36,705 nt of DNA from Candidatus Enterococcus wittei (GCF_002140175.1 NZ_NGMO01000003.1:392186-428890), one strand, 5' to 3'; counted from the first letter of the stretch, positions 28,055-36,705 are shown. The notes: generated by a model not told the origin, from the letters alone. Program-made: numbers and translations.

Positions 28055-29098
28055 ATGAATGCTTTACTTTATTATCTCAATGCTTTAAAAAACTTCGGAT
28101 GGAGAAAAATTTTCCCTGGGTTGCTACTTGCTTTTATCGTTGCTGTTATCAGTAAACTACTAGCACTTTTTGTTCCCCAGATCGGTGCTGCGACACTTGC
28201 GATTCTTTTAGGTATCGTCTTGGGAAATACCTTTTTTAAACAACCTACTCTTTCGATCGGAACAAAATTTGCTGAGAGCAAGTTATTAGAATTCTCTGTT
28301 TTTTTATTAGGAGCAACCGTAACCGTCCAAACAATTGCACAAATCGGGATAAAAGGTGTAACCTTTGTTCTCCTCCAAATGGCTGTGACTATCGTGGGTG
28401 CTTATCTTATTGGAAAAAAACTACTATTTAGTGATACTTCTTCATTGCTGATGGCTGGTGGGAATGCAGTCTGTGGTTCTTCTGCGATTGCCTCGATTGC
28501 CCCAGGTATTCATGCATCTGAAGAAGAAAAAGGACAAATCATTACTTTGGTGAATTTATTAGGTACAGTGATGATGTTGACACTACCATTTCTTGGCTTG
28601 CACTTATATGGCGATCAACTGATCGAAAAAAGCGCCTTATTAGGAGGTACGCTACAATCTGTTGGTCAAGTTGTAGCAGGTGCAAGTTTATTGGATGCTT
28701 CCGTTGTCCAATTTGCTATGCTTTTTAAAATCATGCGTATCATGATGCTAGTAGTTGTTGTTTATCTGTTTGAAAAATTTATGCAAAATAAACAACCGGC
28801 TGTTACTTCCGTCTATGCACCAAAAACCAAACAAAAATCGCTACCATTACCATGGTATGTCTTAGGTTTCCTGATTTTTTGTTTGATCAATAGTGCCTTC
28901 ACTCTTCCAACATGGATTGATCAGTCTGCTCATTTTATCAGCAATTGGTTTGAAATTACCGCTCTAGCTGCTATTGGGTTAAGATTGGATTTTGCTAAAT
29001 TCATGAAAGAAGGTCCACGTTTCTTAACCTATGGATTATCCGTTGGAATCTTGCAAACCATTATGGCACTATTCTTTATCTGGTTGATCCAACTTTAA
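28055..29098 (+). CDS. YeiH-family putative sulfate/anion exporter (UPF0324)
   Basis: 347 residues from the ATG at 28055, which has GAAAGGA 9 bases ahead. About ten membrane segments. UPF0324 hallmarks: [52 protein letters not shown] and [14 protein letters not shown]. YeiH proteins are named putative sulfate exporters, but the substrate is poorly established. Nearby LysR and TDT genes suggest a sulfur-anion locus. Confidence 0.88.
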   Translation: MNALLYYLNALKNFGWRKIFPGLLLAFIVAVISKLLALFVPQIGAATLAILLGIVLGNTFFKQPTLSIGTKFAESKLLEFSVFLLGATVTVQTIAQIGIKGVTFVLLQMAVTIVGAYLIGKKLLFSDTSSLLMAGGNAVCGSSAIASIAPGIHASEEEKGQIITLVNLLGTVMMLTLPFLGLHLYGDQLIEKSALLGGTLQSVGQVVAGASLLDASVVQFAMLFKIMRIMMLVVVVYLFEKFMQNKQPAVTSVYAPKTKQKSLPLPWYVLGFLIFCLINSAFTLPTWIDQSAHFISNWFEITALAAIGLRLDFAKFMKEGPRFLTYGLSVGILQTIMALFFIWLIQL

Positions 29099-29150
29099 AC
29101 TACTACAATTAAAGTCACGAGTATTCTCGAATAACTAATAAATATAAAAA

Positions 29151-29242
29151 CTGTGATTAAAAGAACATCATTTCCAAAAAATAAACAGACATCAACGTTC
29201 GTTTTGAGGAAACTATGCACTTAAATCACAGCTTTTTATTTT
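29151..29242 (+). terminator. possible terminator between YeiH and ogt genes
   Basis: CTGTGATTAAAAG and CTTAAATCACAG form a stem of about 12 bp around a 56-base loop, with CTTTTTATTTT following on the plus strand and a T run on the other. The long loop makes it uncertain. Confidence 0.4.
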
Positions 29243-29700
29243 GACAAAATATTTTCTAAGATCAATAATTTTCGTTTGATCAGCAATCCATTTTCGGCAC
29301 TCCCCATGTAACCAGTCAACTGCCCATTTTGGCCAATGACTCGATGACATGGAATGATGATAGGCAAAGGATTTAGCCGATTAGCTTGACCAATGGCTCG
29401 TGCAGCTTTTGGACGATTAACCGCTTCGGCAATTTGTTTATACGTACGACTCTCTCCATAAGGGATTTTTCCGAGTGCATACCAAACACTTTGTTGAAAT
29501 TCACTACCTCTTTGAATGGATAATGGGACAGTAAATACTTGTCTCGTTCCAGAAAAATATTCTTCTAACTCTTTTCTTGCAAGAGCAAGCACTTGTGGAT
29601 CTGCTTGCTGATTTTCTTGAATCAATTGAAATGAGACAGACGTCAAACCCACTGCATCCGCATCTAGCCATAATGGACCAATTGGTGTACTTATTTTCAT
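29236..29700 (-). CDS. ogt: methylated-DNA--protein-cysteine methyltransferase
   Basis: 154 residues from the ATG at 29700. Repairs O6-methylguanine by transferring the methyl group to its own cysteine. The active site IIIPCHRVIG has Cys118; the DNA-binding segment PYGESRTYKQIAEAVNRPKAARAIGQANRLNP is typical. The start is odd: the best GGAGG (29729-29733) is 28 bases upstream of the ATG, separated by GCCC-10 bases-GGGC. An ATT codon at 29721 in the same frame would have a 7-base spacing and add seven residues. The family's N-terminus often extends slightly further, so either start is possible. Confidence 0.92.
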   Translation of the reverse strand: MKISTPIGPLWLDADAVGLTSVSFQLIQENQQADPQVLALARKELEEYFSGTRQVFTVPLSIQRGSEFQQSVWYALGKIPYGESRTYKQIAEAVNRPKAARAIGQANRLNPLPIIIPCHRVIGQNGQLTGYMGSAENGLLIKRKLLILENILSK

Positions 29701-29932
29701 AATGTTCGCCCAAAAAATAATGGGCTATCCTCCTCTATCCTCATTGTTTTTTGTTCCATCATCCATGATATTCCGAGAAAAATCAATCTAAAAGTTTATT
29801 AAATGAAAGATAGATGGTACACTAATTAAGGTGTCTATAACAGCAAACTTGTTGTGTTTAGTTGTTATTTATCAATAGACTCATGTTTCATGATGCTATT
29901 GTAGATAAATTATGTGTGAAAGGATCGAAAGT

Positions 29933-30880
29933 ATGAAAATATCTATTATCGTCCCTTGTTTTAATGAAGAAAAAACTGTACCACTTTTTTTTGAAGAAGT
30001 CGAAAAATATAGAGGGGATTACGAGTTCGAATATCTTTTCATTGATGATGGTTCAGAAGATGGAACATTATCTGCAATAAAAAAATTAGCAAGTAGCCAT
30101 GACTCTGTTCGCTTTGTTTCTTTTTCTCGGAACTTTGGCAAAGAGGCTGCTTTATATGCTGGATTACAAGCATCTACTGGTGACTTGATTACCGTCATGG
30201 ATGTGGATCTACAAGACCCTCCAGAATTGTTACCTGTCATGATTGATCGTGTGCTTCACTCGGATATCGATTGTATCGGTACACGTCGTTCCACTCGAGA
30301 AGGCGAACCTGCGATTCGTAGTTTTTTTGCGAAGAAATTTTACCAATTGATCAATAAAATCAGCGATACTGAAATGGTTGACGGTGCAAGAGATTATCGT
30401 CTGATGACAAGACAAATGGTAGATGCAGTATTGGAATTATCCGAGCATAATCGCTTCTCAAAAGGGCTATTCAGTTGGGTCGGATTCAAAACAGAATACA
30501 TTTCTTTTGAAAATCGTGAGCGTGTAGCTGGTGAAACCTCTTGGTCTTTCTGGAAATTATTCAATTACTCGATTGACGGAATCGTCAATTTTTCGGATAC
30601 GCCTCTTAACATCGCTTCTTTTGTTGGCGCATTATCTTGTGTAGGATCGGGTATTGCCATCTTATTTATTATTTTACGAGCATTACTTTTTGGCGATCCA
30701 ACGTCCGGTTGGCCTTCACTTGTTTCCATCATCTTATTTATCGGTGGTGTGCAATTACTTTGTCTAGGAATAATTGGAAAGTATATTGGAAAGATTTTCT
30801 TAGAAACGAAACAGCGTCCCGTTTATATCGTCAGAGAAACAGAAAAGCAAAAAGCGCATCAAATCAACGAGAAAAACTAA
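29933..30880 (+). CDS. GT2 family bactoprenol glucosyltransferase (GtrB/CsbB/YkcC type)
   Basis: 315 residues from the ATG at 29933 (GAAAGGA 8 bases ahead). GT-A fold with IIVPCFNEE at the N-terminus, FIDDGSEDGT, and the metal-binding DVD at residues 90-92 in VMDVDLQDPPELL; then GARDYRLMTRQMVDAV and RVAGETSWSFWKLFNYSIDGI, diagnostic for the DPM1-like/GtrB subgroup. Two membrane segments near 228-252 and 262-285. It would load glucose or a related sugar onto undecaprenyl phosphate at the inner leaflet for cell-wall glycosylation. No flippase or GT-C partner adjoins it here. Confidence 0.9.
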   Translation: MKISIIVPCFNEEKTVPLFFEEVEKYRGDYEFEYLFIDDGSEDGTLSAIKKLASSHDSVRFVSFSRNFGKEAALYAGLQASTGDLITVMDVDLQDPPELLPVMIDRVLHSDIDCIGTRRSTREGEPAIRSFFAKKFYQLINKISDTEMVDGARDYRLMTRQMVDAVLELSEHNRFSKGLFSWVGFKTEYISFENRERVAGETSWSFWKLFNYSIDGIVNFSDTPLNIASFVGALSCVGSGIAILFIILRALLFGDPTSGWPSLVSIILFIGGVQLLCLGIIGKYIGKIFLETKQRPVYIVRETEKQKAHQINEKN

Positions 30881-30901
30881 AAATTTCCACTTACCTCTAT
30901 G

Positions 30902-30937
30902 AAGCTGTCCCAAGTTACTTGGAAGACAGCTTTTTTA
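30902..30937 (+). terminator. rho-independent terminator of the glycosyltransferase gene
   Basis: AAGCTGTC and GACAGCTT, with an inner CAAGT/ACTTG stem, then a T run. The bases 30938-31249 show no gene; TTGGTTAACCAA at 31084-31095 is a perfect palindrome of unknown role. Confidence 0.9.
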
Positions 30938-31249
30938 TTTATGATAAGCTTTTTGAAAAACTGTCGTTATCAATGTAAATTCTCTTTAAATCATTTCAGG
31001 CTTATGGATAGTGAAATATAATAGAAATGAAAAGTTACAGACATTCACACTTATAAATCATTGTTCTCCATATTATTTCCTAGTTGGTTAACCAATGGAG
31101 AAAATATCCCCATGAAAGTAGTTTCAATCACTACTAACACTCCACTTTCCGTCCTACACTCTTTCACTTATTAGTCTTTGGATCTTGCACAACTTGAAAA
31201 TACACAAGCATTCAATAATAATTGCTTATCAACTATCATCTAATTTAAA

Positions 31250-32425
31250 TCAACTAGATAACTCTTTACGCATCAGACTTTGTGTCAAACGGTTCAGGCC
31301 GTCTTCGAGTTTTTTCCTTGGACAGCCGACATTTAAGCGCAAAAAGTTTTTCCCTGATTCACCATAAACCGCACCAGACATAATTGCGACTTTACCAATA
31401 TGGATCATCCTAGCTTGGAGTTCTTCCATACTAACAGGTAACTTCGAACAATCCAGCCACATTAAATACGTCGCTTCACTTTTTGTTACGATGATCTCTG
31501 GATGATGTTGCTTCAGATACTCAGTTACAAAAATAATATTGTTATCAATGTAGTGATTCAGTGCATTGACCCATTCTTGTGATTTCTCATAAGCAGCAAT
31601 GGTTGCGGTCAATCCGAATACACTTGTGGAACTCAACCCATCCGCTTCCTTTAATTGTTGAAGAAACCGTTGGCGTAAGTCACTATCAGGAAGGATAGCA
31701 TAAGAGAAGATCAAGCCGGGAAAATTAAATGTCTTGCTGCCAGAAGTAACAACGGCTACATTTTTTTGGATAAAGTCGGTCAGCGGTCGATGGACTTGCC
31801 CTTCTCGTAAAATATCCATATGAATCTCATCTGAAATGATAAATACTTTATGTGTTTGTGCAAGTTCGATGATTGCCTTTAATTCTTCTTGTGTCCAAAC
31901 TCTACCAGTTGGATTATGAGGACTGCACAGCAATAAGATTTTATTTTCAGGTTTGGCCATTTGTTCAGCCAACTCAGGTAGATTCAGGTGATATTTTCCC
32001 TCACTATAAATCAGATCATTTAAAATGATGTTCCGCTGATTTCCACGGATCACTTTATAAAAGGCATCATAAGCAGGTGTCTGGATGATCACGCCATCTC
32101 CTGGATTACTAAGCAAGGTTAATAATTGTTTAATACTATAAATGACAGACGGACTATAGACCAGCCACTCTTCCTTGATAAAACTTGAGAATCGATTTTG
32201 ATACCATCTACTGACAGCGGATTTGAAATCTGTATGGTTCCATCTTGTATAGCCAAAAACAGGATGATTCATCCGTTTTAATAATGCTGACTCAACTACT
32301 GAAGGAACTCTAAAATCAGTATCTGAAATAGTGAAAGGCAACAAGTCTTTTTGCCCAAAGCGATCTTCGACATAATCCCATTGCGTACAATGAGTGCCTT
32401 TGCGATTGATTGGTTCATTAAACAT
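31250..32425 (-). CDS. malY: MalY/PatB-family aminotransferase or cystathionine beta-lyase
   Basis: 391 residues. Fold type I PLP enzyme: the Schiff-base lysine is K231 in VTSGSKTFNFPG, and other motifs are LLCSPHNPTGRVWTQEEL and ISDEIHMDIL. The PatB/MalY subgroup shows YSPSVIYSIKQLL and TISDTDFRVP at the N-terminus. Usual activity is cleavage of C-S bonds in cystathionine or cysteine conjugates. Downstream of malX in the same operon, as malXY in enterobacteria, where MalY also modulates the maltose regulator; that second role cannot be inferred here. Start with AAAGGAGG. Confidence 0.88.
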   Translation of the reverse strand: MFNEPINRKGTHCTQWDYVEDRFGQKDLLPFTISDTDFRVPSVVESALLKRMNHPVFGYTRWNHTDFKSAVSRWYQNRFSSFIKEEWLVYSPSVIYSIKQLLTLLSNPGDGVIIQTPAYDAFYKVIRGNQRNIILNDLIYSEGKYHLNLPELAEQMAKPENKILLLCSPHNPTGRVWTQEELKAIIELAQTHKVFIISDEIHMDILREGQVHRPLTDFIQKNVAVVTSGSKTFNFPGLIFSYAILPDSDLRQRFLQQLKEADGLSSTSVFGLTATIAAYEKSQEWVNALNHYIDNNIIFVTEYLKQHHPEIIVTKSEATYLMWLDCSKLPVSMEELQARMIHIGKVAIMSGAVYGESGKNFLRLNVGCPRKKLEDGLNRLTQSLMRKELSS

Positions 32426-32460
32426 TCATCTTTCCTCCTTTGTCTAGTTCCCCAACTGCT

Positions 32461-34023
32461 TTATAAAATCGCATCTAGCTGATTTCTCACTGTAGTTACT
32501 TTTGTTCCAATGATGACTTGGACATTGGTATCATCTAGGTGGACCACTCCTAAAGCACCGAGTTTCTTCAGACGCTCATCGTCAATAATCGATCCATCAT
32601 TGACTACTAGACGTAAGCGGGTGATGCAGTTGTCAAGAGAATGGATATTTGCTGCACCTCCCAGGGCTGCTAGTATCCCATGGGCATCGAACGCCCCTTT
32701 GGCTTTATAGGAAACTTCTTCCTCTGAGTATTCCACCCCATCTGTACTCTCCTCACGACCAGGTGTTTTCAAATTCTTACGCAAAATAACTGTTTTGAAG
32801 ACAAAATAATAAAGTGCAAACCAGCCAATCCCTACCAACAATACTAACCACCACTTAGTATACGTTCCTTGCATGACACCGAAAATAATAAAATCTAATA
32901 CCCCACCATCTGTATTTCCGATCGTAACTCCTAAAAGACTCATAAGCATAAAGCCAGCTCCAGTCATGATCACGTGGAACACCCATAACAATGGACTTAA
33001 AAATAGAAACAAGAACTCAATTGGTTCAGTAATCCCTGTCACGAAAGTCGCAATCACCCCAGAAATCAGTAATCCTTTGATTTTCGGGCGATTCTCAGGT
33101 TTTGCTGTTTGATACATGGCTAAAGCTGCCGCAGGTAATCCAAACATAAATGTTGGCATTTTCCCTTGTGATAAGAAAGCTGTAGCACTTGGTGAGATCG
33201 CTAACCCATGTTGTAATTCATTGTAGAAAATATTTAATGCACCAAAGACTTGTTGGCCGTCAATCACTTGACTACCTCCAGCTTCTGTAAAACGGATCAT
33301 TGATACCAAAATATGATGCAAGCCAAATGGCAAGAGCAACCGTTCACCTGCCCCAAATAGAAACGGTCCAAAAGCGCCTGATCGTTGAATCAAATGACCG
33401 ATCCCGGTAATCACTGTAGCAAAAATGGGCCAGATCATCGGGATAATCACCCCGACTATTGCCAAAGTAACGGAAGTAATGATCGGCACAAATCGAGTGC
33501 CTGAGAAAAAAGCAAAACTATCTGGCAGTTGGAACTGATAGAACTTGGTATGTAGTTTGTACACAATCAATCCAACGATGATTCCCCCAAGAACTCCCAT
33601 TGATAAAGTCTGGATACCAAAGACCATTTCTTGTCCCGCTTCCCGCAATTGATCCGCAGCAGCCAATTGATTTGTTTCTTGTAAATAGAAGTTGATGGAT
33701 AATTGCATCACTACGTATCCGACAAATCCAGAAAAAGCGGCTACCCCTTTTTCTTTACGAGCAAGACCTAAAGGAATCGCCATTGCAAACATCACCGGTA
33801 AATAACTAAAAGCGAATCCCCCGATCGTTGACATAAAACGAAAAGTGACTTGTAACCAAGAAGCACCTAAAGATGGCAATACTTCAATGGCAGATTCAGA
33901 TGAGAACGCACTCCCAACCCCAAGAAATAACCCCATAAATGCCAATAAAGCAACTGGCAACATAAATGTTTTCCCTAACCCTTGAAAGATTTCCATCCAA
34001 CTTACTTTCTTTCCTTTTCCCAT
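32461..34023 (-). CDS. malX: PTS glucose/maltose-type transporter EIICB (MalX-like)
   Basis: 520 residues: EIIC membrane domain (about residues 10-405, ten segments) followed by a linker and EIIB (about 435-520) with the phosphorylated Cys466 in LDNCITRLR. Conserved EIIC text includes GLHHILVSMIRF and GITEPIEFLFLFLSPLLW. No IIA domain is fused, so the phosphate must come from a separate EIIA. Belongs to the glucose/maltose/N-acetylglucosamine superfamily. GAGGAGG precedes the ATG. Control by CcpA is likely from the perfect cre overlapping the promoter (34059-34072). Confidence 0.93.
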   Translation of the reverse strand: MGKGKKVSWMEIFQGLGKTFMLPVALLAFMGLFLGVGSAFSSESAIEVLPSLGASWLQVTFRFMSTIGGFAFSYLPVMFAMAIPLGLARKEKGVAAFSGFVGYVVMQLSINFYLQETNQLAAADQLREAGQEMVFGIQTLSMGVLGGIIVGLIVYKLHTKFYQFQLPDSFAFFSGTRFVPIITSVTLAIVGVIIPMIWPIFATVITGIGHLIQRSGAFGPFLFGAGERLLLPFGLHHILVSMIRFTEAGGSQVIDGQQVFGALNIFYNELQHGLAISPSATAFLSQGKMPTFMFGLPAAALAMYQTAKPENRPKIKGLLISGVIATFVTGITEPIEFLFLFLSPLLWVFHVIMTGAGFMLMSLLGVTIGNTDGGVLDFIIFGVMQGTYTKWWLVLLVGIGWFALYYFVFKTVILRKNLKTPGREESTDGVEYSEEEVSYKAKGAFDAHGILAALGGAANIHSLDNCITRLRLVVNDGSIIDDERLKKLGALGVVHLDDTNVQVIIGTKVTTVRNQLDAIL

Positions 34024-34056
34024 ATTTTTTCCTCCTCACAGTTTTCTTACTTTTAA

Positions 34057-34085
34057 AATGTAAGCGATATCAACAGATATTACAA
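34057..34085 (-). promoter_or_regulatory. malXY promoter
   Basis: -35 TTGTAA at 34080-34085, 17-base spacer, -10 TACATT at 34057-34062 on the minus strand, 34 bases upstream of the malX start. A CcpA site overlaps the -10. Confidence 0.6.
34059..34072. promoter_or_regulatory. cre site (CcpA operator) at malX
   Basis: TGTAAGCGATATCA matches the cre consensus TGWAANCGNTNWCA at every defined position. It overlaps the -10 region of the malX promoter, so CcpA binding in the presence of glucose would repress malXY. Confidence 0.88.
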
Positions 34086-34093
34086 GTGTGCTT

Positions 34094-34140
34094 AAAAAAG
34101 AAGAATGCCCATTCACAAATTGGAATGAGCATTCTTTTTT
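34094..34140. terminator. bidirectional terminator of the RpiR regulator gene
   Basis: AGAATGCCCATTC and GAATGAGCATTCT with one mismatch, loop of 8, and T runs on both sides. On the minus strand it ends the RpiR transcript ahead of malX, so malX is not simply read through. Confidence 0.88.
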
Positions 34141-34910
34141 TAGAAATCCAATTGATTGGCATATTGGATAATCAAAATATCAAGTAATATATCTATAGAA
34201 ACTCTCGGACTCAAATCAATGTCTTGATGATAGATTGTGATCATTTCCGCAATAAACGAGATTGTCGACAGTTCTTCTAATGTACTAGCTGATTGCCCGA
34301 TAAAAGACAATAAAGGAACACTATGCTCTTTCAATCGCGTGGCATCATTGAGCATCCCAATTGTTTCTCCACTATGACTAATGAAAATCGCTAAATCTTG
34401 TTCTGTCAATTGGTGACTAATAGCCGTTAGTTCATCCCAATCTGTAGAATGTCCTACGTTTTTTCCTAAAAAGCGCAATTTACGATTTACAGAGACAGCA
34501 ACAGGGATACTTTGACCCAAAGCAAAAATCTCGATCCTCTTTGCTTTTTTGAGCATCGCTACTGCTGATTGAATTAGTATCGGATCAATTTTTTCCAGTG
34601 TGCTCGTAAATTGTTGACTGATTTCCTTAATTAAAGGGGCTAAAGAATAGTTTTCATCTGATGTTACTTCTTTCCTCTCAAAAGACTGATATCCTTTGAT
34701 CGCAAACTTGAATTCCTGAAATCCTTTAAATCCAAGTTTTTTTGCCATGCGTGTAATAGTAGCTTGACTGGTAAAGGTTTCGATCGCTAATTCATCCGCA
34801 GTCATTGAAGAAACTTTTTCAGAAGTATGCAAACAGTAATCAAGAACATTTTTTTCCACACGATTCAACTCAGGGATTTTATACTGGATTCGTTTATAAA
34901 AATGATTCAT
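34140..34910 (-). CDS. RpiR/MurR-family transcriptional regulator with SIS domain
   Basis: 256 residues: N-terminal helix-turn-helix ETFTSQATITRMAKKLGFKGFQEFK near residues 44-68, then a C-terminal sugar-isomerase (SIS) domain, for example IEIFALGQSIPVAVSVNRKLRFLG and DLAIFISHSGETIGMLNDA. Binds sugar phosphates and regulates sugar genes. Position directly upstream of malX, same strand, suggests it controls malXY. Start at ATG with GGGAGAGGG upstream. Confidence 0.92.
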   Translation of the reverse strand: MNHFYKRIQYKIPELNRVEKNVLDYCLHTSEKVSSMTADELAIETFTSQATITRMAKKLGFKGFQEFKFAIKGYQSFERKEVTSDENYSLAPLIKEISQQFTSTLEKIDPILIQSAVAMLKKAKRIEIFALGQSIPVAVSVNRKLRFLGKNVGHSTDWDELTAISHQLTEQDLAIFISHSGETIGMLNDATRLKEHSVPLLSFIGQSASTLEELSTISFIAEMITIYHQDIDLSPRVSIDILLDILIIQYANQLDF

Positions 34911-35146
34911 CCCTCTCCCCCTTTTCTTATCTGACAGATATTTTGAATAGGTATATACGTTTATTTTATTTAATTAAGTTTCCCACTCAGGCAAATCCAC
35001 TAATTTACCGTTTAGGATAGAAACTTCTTGGTTAAATTTATCACATTCTATAAATATGATGAGGTGTTTTTCAACTTTTCATCTTATCAACCAGATCAAA
35101 ACTTGCGATCAAAATCTCTGTGGAAATCCGTTGTGCTTAGTTATCA

Positions 35147-35503
35147 TTAGCTCGTCAAGTGATAACTTTCCTCTAACAAATTAATGATTTGTTCGGTTTC
35201 TATTGATCCGTCTAGAATAACGGTAATCCAATGGTTCTTATTCATATGATAAGCAGGGAAATACCCAACGCCTTTTTTTAATATAGAAATCATTTCTGGA
35301 TCAAGCTTTAAATCAATGTTTTCTACACTATCAGTAGAGGCTAAACCTAGTTTGTTTTTTTCAACTGACATCAATAATCCAAACCATTTCCCATTACTTT
35401 TGTGTCGGAAAACTTCATAGTCAGGAAATTTTTTAAATGGTTTATCCACTTTTGCATCTTTTAAAGTATGTGTATATTCAATTACTTTCTCTCTTATTAC
35501 CAT
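35147..35503 (-). CDS. YjbR/MmcQ-family protein
   Basis: 118 residues from the ATG at 35503, which has GAGGAG 7 bases ahead; the ATG at 35509 is too close to the site. Family features: YEVFRHKSNGKWFGLLM, then NIDLKLDPEMISILKKGVGYFPAYHMNKNHWITVILDG, which matches the YjbR pattern PAYHMNKxHW. CyaY-like fold, possibly DNA-binding; function unknown in the family. Single-gene unit. Confidence 0.9.
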   Translation of the reverse strand: MVIREKVIEYTHTLKDAKVDKPFKKFPDYEVFRHKSNGKWFGLLMSVEKNKLGLASTDSVENIDLKLDPEMISILKKGVGYFPAYHMNKNHWITVILDGSIETEQIINLLEESYHLTS

Positions 35504-35509
35504 AGCCAT

Positions 35510-36205
35510 TCTCCTCTCTCATTTAGTCATTTTATCTTAGAAGAACACAGGGTACAAAAGACAATTGATACAATGCCTTACATAAAGTTCTGGAATCAAA
35601 ACCTTTTGATTCCAAACTGATATTTCAAATTCTCGCATTTCTCAGAAACGAAGATCGTGTTTCACACTTTTGAATTTCACATGAAATTCAAAATATATGT
35701 TTGCTAATATTCTCACTGATATAAAGGATAGGATTTAACCTTTATTTATCTCATACCCTTCTTTTCGCATAATCCCTTTAATTATTAACCTATATCATTT
35801 TATTAACACCAAGGTTATATCGCTAAAGCTATTCCATCCACATTTCTACAAGTGTAACTAAAGGAATTAATAAAAAAAGTGATTATCGAAATGATAAGCC
35901 TTAATATCGATGATTTTATTTAGTATGCCAGCTGTAGGTGATATATTTAAAACACACTTGATATTGGTTCCCAAAACTTTGAATATCCTATACATATTCT
36001 AACATTGTTCCAATACGTTAATAATTGTTTAAAAAATTTTTGTACAGATAATCTTATTATAGATATTGTCCAAGTGAAAAATCCATACATATAGTCCAAT
36101 ACAAGGACAAACCATACTATTGTTTCTACTTTTTGAAAAACTAGTTACCGATATCTACACTTTATTGCATATACTGATTGTATAAAGAGAATAGGATTGA
36201 TTAAT
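35510..36205. other. intergenic region with two perfect hairpins
   Basis: No gene or RNA gene recognised. TGGAATCAAAA-CC-TTTTGATTCCA (35591-35614) and TTTTGAATTTC-ACAT-GAAATTCAAAA (35668-35693) are perfect 11-bp stems. Neither is followed by a clear T run on one strand. Confidence 0.6.
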
Positions 36206-36429
36206 ATGAACCAATTTTTTGAATGGTTGAGAAATATTTTTATGAAAATGAACATGTTAAACAACAATGGGAATCAGAGCCGTTGGTGTATTTCCAACAC
36301 CTCAACCGTAATAACAAAAAAGTATGCGAATTAATAGTTTTAGAAGCTAAACAAAATAGCAAGCATCAACCAAATCAATCTAAAAATGAGATTGATTTTT
36401 CCTCTCTATCTCGTGAGCCGAGAGTATAG
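36206..36429 (+). CDS. possible short gene, perhaps frameshifted
   Basis: An ATG at 36206 with a weak AGGA site begins MNQFFEWLRNIF and ends after 42 codons. In another frame an ATG at 36223 opens a 68-codon frame, VEKYFYENEHVKQQW...LIVLEAKQNSKHQ, that looks more protein-like but lacks a ribosome site and is directly preceded by a stop. A one-gene frameshift could join them. Family not recognised; either reading may be spurious. Confidence 0.3.
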
Positions 36430-36490
36430 AATTTATTATATATATCCTAACTCTACACAACTTATCATGGAACAGTTGGCTTTATCTCAT

Positions 36491-36546
36491 ATCGCAAACG
36501 ATTGTTTCCATTTTCAATAAAAAATGTTTCACCTCCCCTTTGCGAT
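36491..36546. repeat. 8-bp inverted repeat upstream of the repeat-protein gene
   Basis: ATCGCAAA at 36491-36498 and TTTGCGAT at 36539-36546 face each other over a 40-base loop, 48 bases before the following start. Possible operator or leader structure; could be chance. Confidence 0.35.
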
Positions 36547-36593
36547 GAAGCATATACTCTTTAGAGAATATACATAGATAGGAGAGATTAACA

Positions 36594-36705
36594 ATGGGAC
36601 AAGGTTCTTCGAAAGAAAGTCAGGATAATACTTACCAAGGAATAGTACAAGGGAATTCTAAGGATAATACTTACCAAGGAATAGCACAAGGGAATTCTAA
36701 GGATA
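36594..36705 (+). CDS. start of a protein with tandem 13-residue repeats, cut by the window end
   Basis: An ATG at 36594 with AGGAGA at 36580-36585 begins MGQGSSKESQ and then repeats DNTYQGIVQGNSK, DNTYQGIAQGNSK and the first residue of a third copy. The repeats are exact at the DNA level apart from one base (39-bp units at 36624-36662 and 36663-36701). There is no signal peptide in the visible part. The reading frame is open to the window edge, so total length and any anchor are unknown. Family not recognised. Confidence 0.7.
   Translation, partial: MGQGSSKESQDNTYQGIVQGNSKDNTYQGIAQGNSKD

Noticed and set aside
30637-30978. 113-codon frame overlapping the glycosyltransferase gene
   Set aside because: It lies within and beyond the GT2 gene in another frame, lacks a ribosome site, and runs through the terminator; a shadow.

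Overview
The window is low-GC Firmicute chromosome and looks like Enterococcus, probably the E. faecium/hirae/durans side of the genus. This rests on the sufCDSUB order, a Met T-box ahead of metNIQ, a malX-malY-RpiR sugar locus with a consensus cre site, strong AGGAGG ribosome sites and protein style. The species is inference.

Layout. (1) 1-2652: the edge of a class I lanthipeptide (lantibiotic) locus. Two related precursor genes read leftwards; one is complete and one is cut by the window start. Diverging from them is a three-gene LanFEG-type self-immunity ABC exporter. Modification and transport genes are not in view and would lie left of base 1. (2) 2653-3290: a decayed insertion-sequence remnant with traces of an ISL3-like transposase and one terminal repeat. 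(3) 3528-9867: a complete four-gene Wadjet anti-plasmid operon, jetABCD, on the minus strand. (4) 9868-14077: a stretch of decayed or orphan genes. It holds a membrane-protein gene with two in-frame stops, a stand-alone PTS IIB-like protein lacking the catalytic cysteine, a broken AbiEi-type antitoxin gene with a palindrome at its start, a GC-richer non-coding block, and a lipoprotein-domain fragment. (5) 14078-19354: the sufCDSUB iron-sulfur assembly operon with promoter and terminator. (6) 19827-23088: the metNIQ methionine ABC importer behind a T-box leader, followed by dispersed ~120-bp repeats. (7) 23108-24999: rodA, an ArsC/Spx-like protein and a GcvH-like protein. (8) 25384-29098: a LysR regulator diverging from a long structured leader and a TDT-family transporter, then a second copy of the repeat family and a YeiH-family exporter. 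(9) 29236-30937: an ogt-type methyltransferase with an odd start region, and a GT2 bactoprenol glycosyltransferase. (10) 31250-34910: malY, malX and an RpiR regulator. (11) 35147-36705: a YjbR-family protein, two perfect hairpins, a doubtful short gene, and the start of a protein made of 13-residue repeats that runs off the right edge.

The left 14 kb is accessory (bacteriocin, plasmid defence, IS and toxin-antitoxin debris). From about 14 kb to about 35 kb the window is mostly core metabolism and cell-wall genes. The most novel items are the lanthipeptide pair, whose complete member has a seven-cysteine core, the Wadjet operon beside it, the decayed membrane gene, the Cys-less IIB protein, the structured leader at 26303-26574, and the repeat protein at the right edge.
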